Shown here: one piece after another, positions 6,891 through 9,111 of the stretch
How positions within the stretch are numbered: the first letter of the stretch is position 1
Layout: every line of letters begins with the position of its first letter
Origin: Bacteroidales bacterium
GTDB lineage: Bacteria; Bacteroidota; Bacteroidia; Bacteroidales; Muribaculaceae
DNA length: 9,111 nucleotides
Reading direction: 5' to 3'
Assembly: GCA_004552395.1 (NCBI GenBank)
Contig: SFOK01000073.1
Coordinates: 1-9,111, forward strand
Program-made: the position numbers and the translations under genes
Notes under the pieces: model-generated
Told to the model about the DNA's origin: nothing
The model's database searches: none
What the model saw: only the letters and a program-made list of their open reading frames with translations

Positions 6891-7721
6891 CTACAGCTTG
6901 TTCACTGTCTCGCGCAGGAGGGTGAGCTGTTCCAAGAGTCGCGGCAGCAGATCGAGCTGAAGCATGTTCGCGCCGTCGCTCTTGGCTACAGCGGGATTCT
7001 GGTGCGTCTCTATGAAGATTCCGTCGGCCCCTGCGCCTATGGCACACCGGGCTATCGTGCCTATCAGGTTAGGCAGTCCGCCGGTCACGCCTTTGCTCTG
7101 ATTCGGCTGCTGCAGACTGTGGGTCACATCCATGATCACATCGCATCCGCAAGCCTCTTTCATCACAGGGATGCCGCGGAAGTCCACCAGCAGGTCCTGA
7201 TAGCCGAATGTAGTGCCGCGCTCGGTCACTGCCACGCCTTCGTTGCCGGCGGCTCTCACTTTGTCTGTCACGAATTTCATCGCCTCGGGCGAGAGGAACT
7301 GTCCTTTCTTCACATTCACGAACCTGTCGGTACGCGCTGCCGCAAGCAGCAGCTCTGTCTGGCGGCATAGAAACGCCGGTATCTGAAGCATATCCACATA
7401 TCGCGCGGCAATGGCGGCCTCCTGTGTCTCGTGTATGTCGGTCACTGTCGGTATGCCGTACCTCTCTCCTACTTTACGCAGTATCTCGAGTGCCTTCTCG
7501 TCGCCGATGCCGGTAAACGAATCTATGCGGCTGCGGTTGGCCTTGCGGTAACTCCCTTTGAATACATACGGGATACCGAGAGGATCGCAGATCTCTTTCA
7601 CGCGGCCTGCTATATCCATGGCCATCTGCTCCCCTTCTATCACACACGGTCCTGCGAGAAGGAAGAAATTGCCGTTCGGCGAACTCTTTAGATATTTGGC
7701 TGTCTCTTTGCTTGTCATCAT
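6891..7721 (-). CDS. kdsA: 3-deoxy-8-phosphooctulonate synthase (KDO-8-phosphate synthase)
   Basis: This cytoplasmic enzyme condenses phosphoenolpyruvate with arabinose 5-phosphate to give KDO-8-phosphate, the precursor of the lipopolysaccharide inner-core sugar KDO. The 276 residues match the DAHP-synthase/KDO8PS TIM-barrel family throughout. Recognisable blocks are LLAGPCVIEG (21-30), FKGSYRKANRSRIDSFTG (54-71), DIHE (95-98), VTERGTTFGY (165-174), DVTHSLQQP (198-206) and IETHQNP (237-243). Cys26 sits where metal-dependent enzymes such as the Aquifex one carry a metal-binding cysteine and metal-independent ones such as E. coli have asparagine. His201, Glu238 and Asp249 are candidates for the other ligands. 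Length is normal. Two ATGs in a row open the frame (7721 and 7718), and the choice changes one residue. The start is 4 bases after the rsmE stop, so the two genes are very likely co-transcribed. Confidence 0.97.
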   Translation of the reverse strand: MMTSKETAKYLKSSPNGNFFLLAGPCVIEGEQMAMDIAGRVKEICDPLGIPYVFKGSYRKANRSRIDSFTGIGDEKALEILRKVGERYGIPTVTDIHETQEAAIAARYVDMLQIPAFLCRQTELLLAAARTDRFVNVKKGQFLSPEAMKFVTDKVRAAGNEGVAVTERGTTFGYQDLLVDFRGIPVMKEACGCDVIMDVTHSLQQPNQSKGVTGGLPNLIGTIARCAIGAGADGIFIETHQNPAVAKSDGANMLQLDLLPRLLEQLTLLRETVNKL

Positions 7722-7725
7722 AATA

Positions 7726-8490
7726 TTATTTCTCTTTTACTTGCTGCGGCCCGCAAGCCTCGCTGCCGGGCACCCCGCTAAATCGGGCGAGACGACGCCG
7801 GGCATGAATGTCGGCAACAGCTACCATGGCGGCGGTCTCTGTCCGCAGCCTCGATTCGCCTAAGGTCACGGGCTGATAACCGGCACGGCACGCTGCCTCC
7901 ACCTCCTCGGGCGAGAAGTCGCCTTCGGGCCCTATGAGTATTCTCACGGGACGCGACGGATCGACCTCGCAGACCATATCTTTCCGCTCGGTCTCTTTGT
8001 CGCAGTAGCATATAAACTTCTGTGCACAGCTCTCCTCGGCAAGATATGCCTCAAGCGGTGTGAGCGGCTCTATGTCGGGCAAATAGCTCTTCAGACTCTG
8101 TTTCATGGCGGAGACGGCTATCTTGCGCAGACGCTCTGTCTTGAGCTCTTTGCGCTCGGAATGGCGGCATCTCACAGGCACTATCCTGTCTATGCCCAGC
8201 TCCACACATTTCTCTGTCATCCACTCCATGCGGTCAGTGTTCTTGGTCGGAGCCACGGCCACCTCTATCGGAGCCCCCCAATGCTTTTCCACACTCTCGC
8301 AGGAGAGTACCTCTACCTCGGAATGTTTGTTGTGCGCCTTGGTCAGACGGCAGTGATACCTTGTCCCTTTCCCGTCCACTGCCTGCAGCTCGTCGCCCTC
8401 TTTCATGCGGAGCACTCGCACACAATGACCGGACTCCTCCTCGGGAAGCCTCGGATCTGTCGCTATGTCGGGTAGATAAAACTGTATCAT
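7726..8490 (-). CDS. rsmE: 16S rRNA (uracil(1498)-N(3))-methyltransferase RsmE
   Basis: RsmE transfers a methyl group from S-adenosylmethionine to N3 of U1498 in 16S rRNA of the small ribosomal subunit. The 254-residue protein has the expected order. An N-terminal PUA-like RNA-binding part (about 1-70) contains SGHCVRVLRMKEGD. A SPOUT (trefoil-knot) methyltransferase domain follows, with PTKNTDRMEWMTEKCVELG (81-99), MKQSLKSYLP (129-138), IGPEGDFSPEE (186-196) and LGESRLRTETA (210-220). The last two form the cofactor-binding knot. The ATG at 8490 gives MIQFYLPD, a normal family start. A TTG just before it could add one residue but is less likely. The C-terminus carries about 20 extra polar residues. 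It is tightly followed by kdsA, and a repeat array lies 13-122 bases upstream of its start. Confidence 0.95.
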   Translation of the reverse strand: MIQFYLPDIATDPRLPEEESGHCVRVLRMKEGDELQAVDGKGTRYHCRLTKAHNKHSEVEVLSCESVEKHWGAPIEVAVAPTKNTDRMEWMTEKCVELGIDRIVPVRCRHSERKELKTERLRKIAVSAMKQSLKSYLPDIEPLTPLEAYLAEESCAQKFICYCDKETERKDMVCEVDPSRPVRILIGPEGDFSPEEVEAACRAGYQPVTLGESRLRTETAAMVAVADIHARRRLARFSGVPGSEACGPQQVKEK

Positions 8491-8502
8491 CAATCACTCT
8501 GA

Positions 8503-8612
8503 GTCAATTCACACGGTCTGCTCTGTCAGTTCAAACGCCGCGTTCTGTCAATTCACACGGTCTGCTCTGTCAGTGCAAACGCCGCGTTCTGTCAATTCAC
8601 ACGGTCTGCTCT
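8503..8612. repeat. 2.5-copy 44-bp tandem repeat made of alternating 22-bp half-units
   Basis: Copies lie at 8503-8546, 8547-8590 and, as a 22-base partial, 8591-8612. The two full copies differ at one base (T8531 versus G8575). Each 44-bp unit splits into halves A (begins GTCAATTCACACGG, ends CTCT) and B (begins GTCAGTTCAAACG, ends TTCT). The halves agree at 15 of 22 positions, so the pattern is A-B-A-B-A with a 22-base period. It fills most of the gap between the permease stop and rsmE. The last A copy is coding: its minus strand reads Glu-Gln-Thr-Val-stop, the end of the permease. Function is unknown. Candidates are a multi-site protein-binding region or a simple duplication product. Confidence 0.92.
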
Positions 8613-9111
8613 TCCTGCTGCACGAATCCTGACGGATCGGAACCTTCAGTCGCATATATATCCTGGCGGCTCAGGCGCTCTTTGCGGTCGTCCTTGAAGA
8701 AGATCGCGAACAATATGAACACCGCCAGCGCGTAGGCTGCGAATATCAGCCAGCTTGCTTCCCAGTCGCCAAGGAGATACTGCTCCTGACCCTGTTTCTG
8801 CCAGTGGCAGAAATGGTTCACGACAGCGCCGGCTGCCTGTGTGCCGAAGGTCGCGCCTATACCGTTGGTCATCAACATGAAAAGTCCCTGAGCGGAGCCT
8901 TTCATCGAATCGGATGTATTCTGCTCCACATAGAGCGCGCCGGAGACATTGAAGAAGTCGAAGGCCACGCCGTAGACAATCATGGAGATTATAAACATCC
9001 ACACGCCGCTGCCGGGATTGCCCAGTCCGAAGAATCCGAATCGAAGCACCCACGCAAACATCGCTATCATTATGACTCGCTTTATGCCGAAGCGTTTAAG
9101 GAAGAACGGTA
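8597..9111 (-). CDS. NupG-like nucleoside:H+ symporter (MFS), C-terminal part; 5' end outside the window
   Basis: The frame is open to the window edge. It gives 170 residues, about 40% of the roughly 410-420 residues usual for this family. The ATG at 9070 is internal, since PFFLKRFGIKRV precedes it in frame. The segment matches the C-terminal half of NupG-type major facilitator permeases: FFLKRFGIKRV, MFAWVLRFGFFGLGNPG, IVYGVAFDFFNVSGALYVE and SAQGLFMLMTNGIGATFGTQ. Several transmembrane helices can be seen, the last at about residues 115-135 of this fragment (WLIFAAYALAVFILFAIFF). A polar cytoplasmic tail of about 35 residues follows. Relatives import nucleosides with protons across the inner membrane; exact specificity is not visible. 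The final codons EQTV and the stop lie within a direct-repeat unit shared with the downstream gap. No convincing terminator follows before rsmE. Confidence 0.88.
   Translation of the reverse strand, partial: PFFLKRFGIKRVIMIAMFAWVLRFGFFGLGNPGSGVWMFIISMIVYGVAFDFFNVSGALYVEQNTSDSMKGSAQGLFMLMTNGIGATFGTQAAGAVVNHFCHWQKQGQEQYLLGDWEASWLIFAAYALAVFILFAIFFKDDRKERLSRQDIYATEGSDPSGFVQQEEQTV

Noticed and set aside
8491..8493. TTG as the rsmE start
   Set aside because: An ATG follows immediately and gives the normal family N-terminus; the TTG would add only one residue.
8503..8612. CRISPR array
   Set aside because: Both alternating parts are repeated, so there are no unique spacers. There are only 2.5 units, no cas gene nearby, and one copy is inside a coding sequence.

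Overview
The window is a chromosomal stretch with ten protein-coding genes, all on the minus strand; the one at the high-coordinate edge is cut by the window end. Gene content points to the Bacteroidota, most likely order Bacteroidales and plausibly a gut group such as Muribaculaceae. The clues are a DUF5106 thioredoxin-like protein, a Bacteroidales-style KdsA, a BFN (DUF151)-UVR nuclease, a NupG-type permease, AT-rich leaders mostly lacking Shine-Dalgarno motifs, and moderately high GC coding DNA. The order and family assignment is an inference from protein families, not a database result.

In the direction of transcription (high to low coordinates) the layout is as follows. First comes the C-terminal part of a NupG-like nucleoside:H+ symporter (8597-9111). 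Its stop codon lies inside a short array of direct repeats (8503-8612). Next are rsmE (16S rRNA m3U1498 methyltransferase) and, after only 4 bases, kdsA (KDO-8-phosphate synthase). These two form a likely operon for ribosome modification and the lipopolysaccharide inner core. A leader of about 120 bases containing a clear hairpin precedes a secreted TPR protein, a BadF/BadG-type sugar kinase-like ATPase and a secreted SGNH/GDSL esterase. This trio is closely spaced and probably co-transcribed.

After a 130-base gap comes a second close-packed set: a secreted DUF5106/thioredoxin-like protein, a DoxX-family membrane protein, mnmA (tRNA 2-thiouridylase) and a BFN-UVR putative nuclease. Gaps here are 12, 34 and 43 bases. 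The theme of this block is thiol and sulfur chemistry (periplasmic thioredoxin fold, DoxX, tRNA thiolation), but a functional link is only inferred from adjacency.

No tRNA, rRNA, insertion sequence, prophage, toxin-antitoxin or CRISPR array was found. Most of the window is ordinary core genome. The least explained item is the 44-bp tandem repeat between the permease and rsmE. It resolves into five alternating 22-bp half-units, one of which encodes the end of the permease. No novel multi-gene system is evident.
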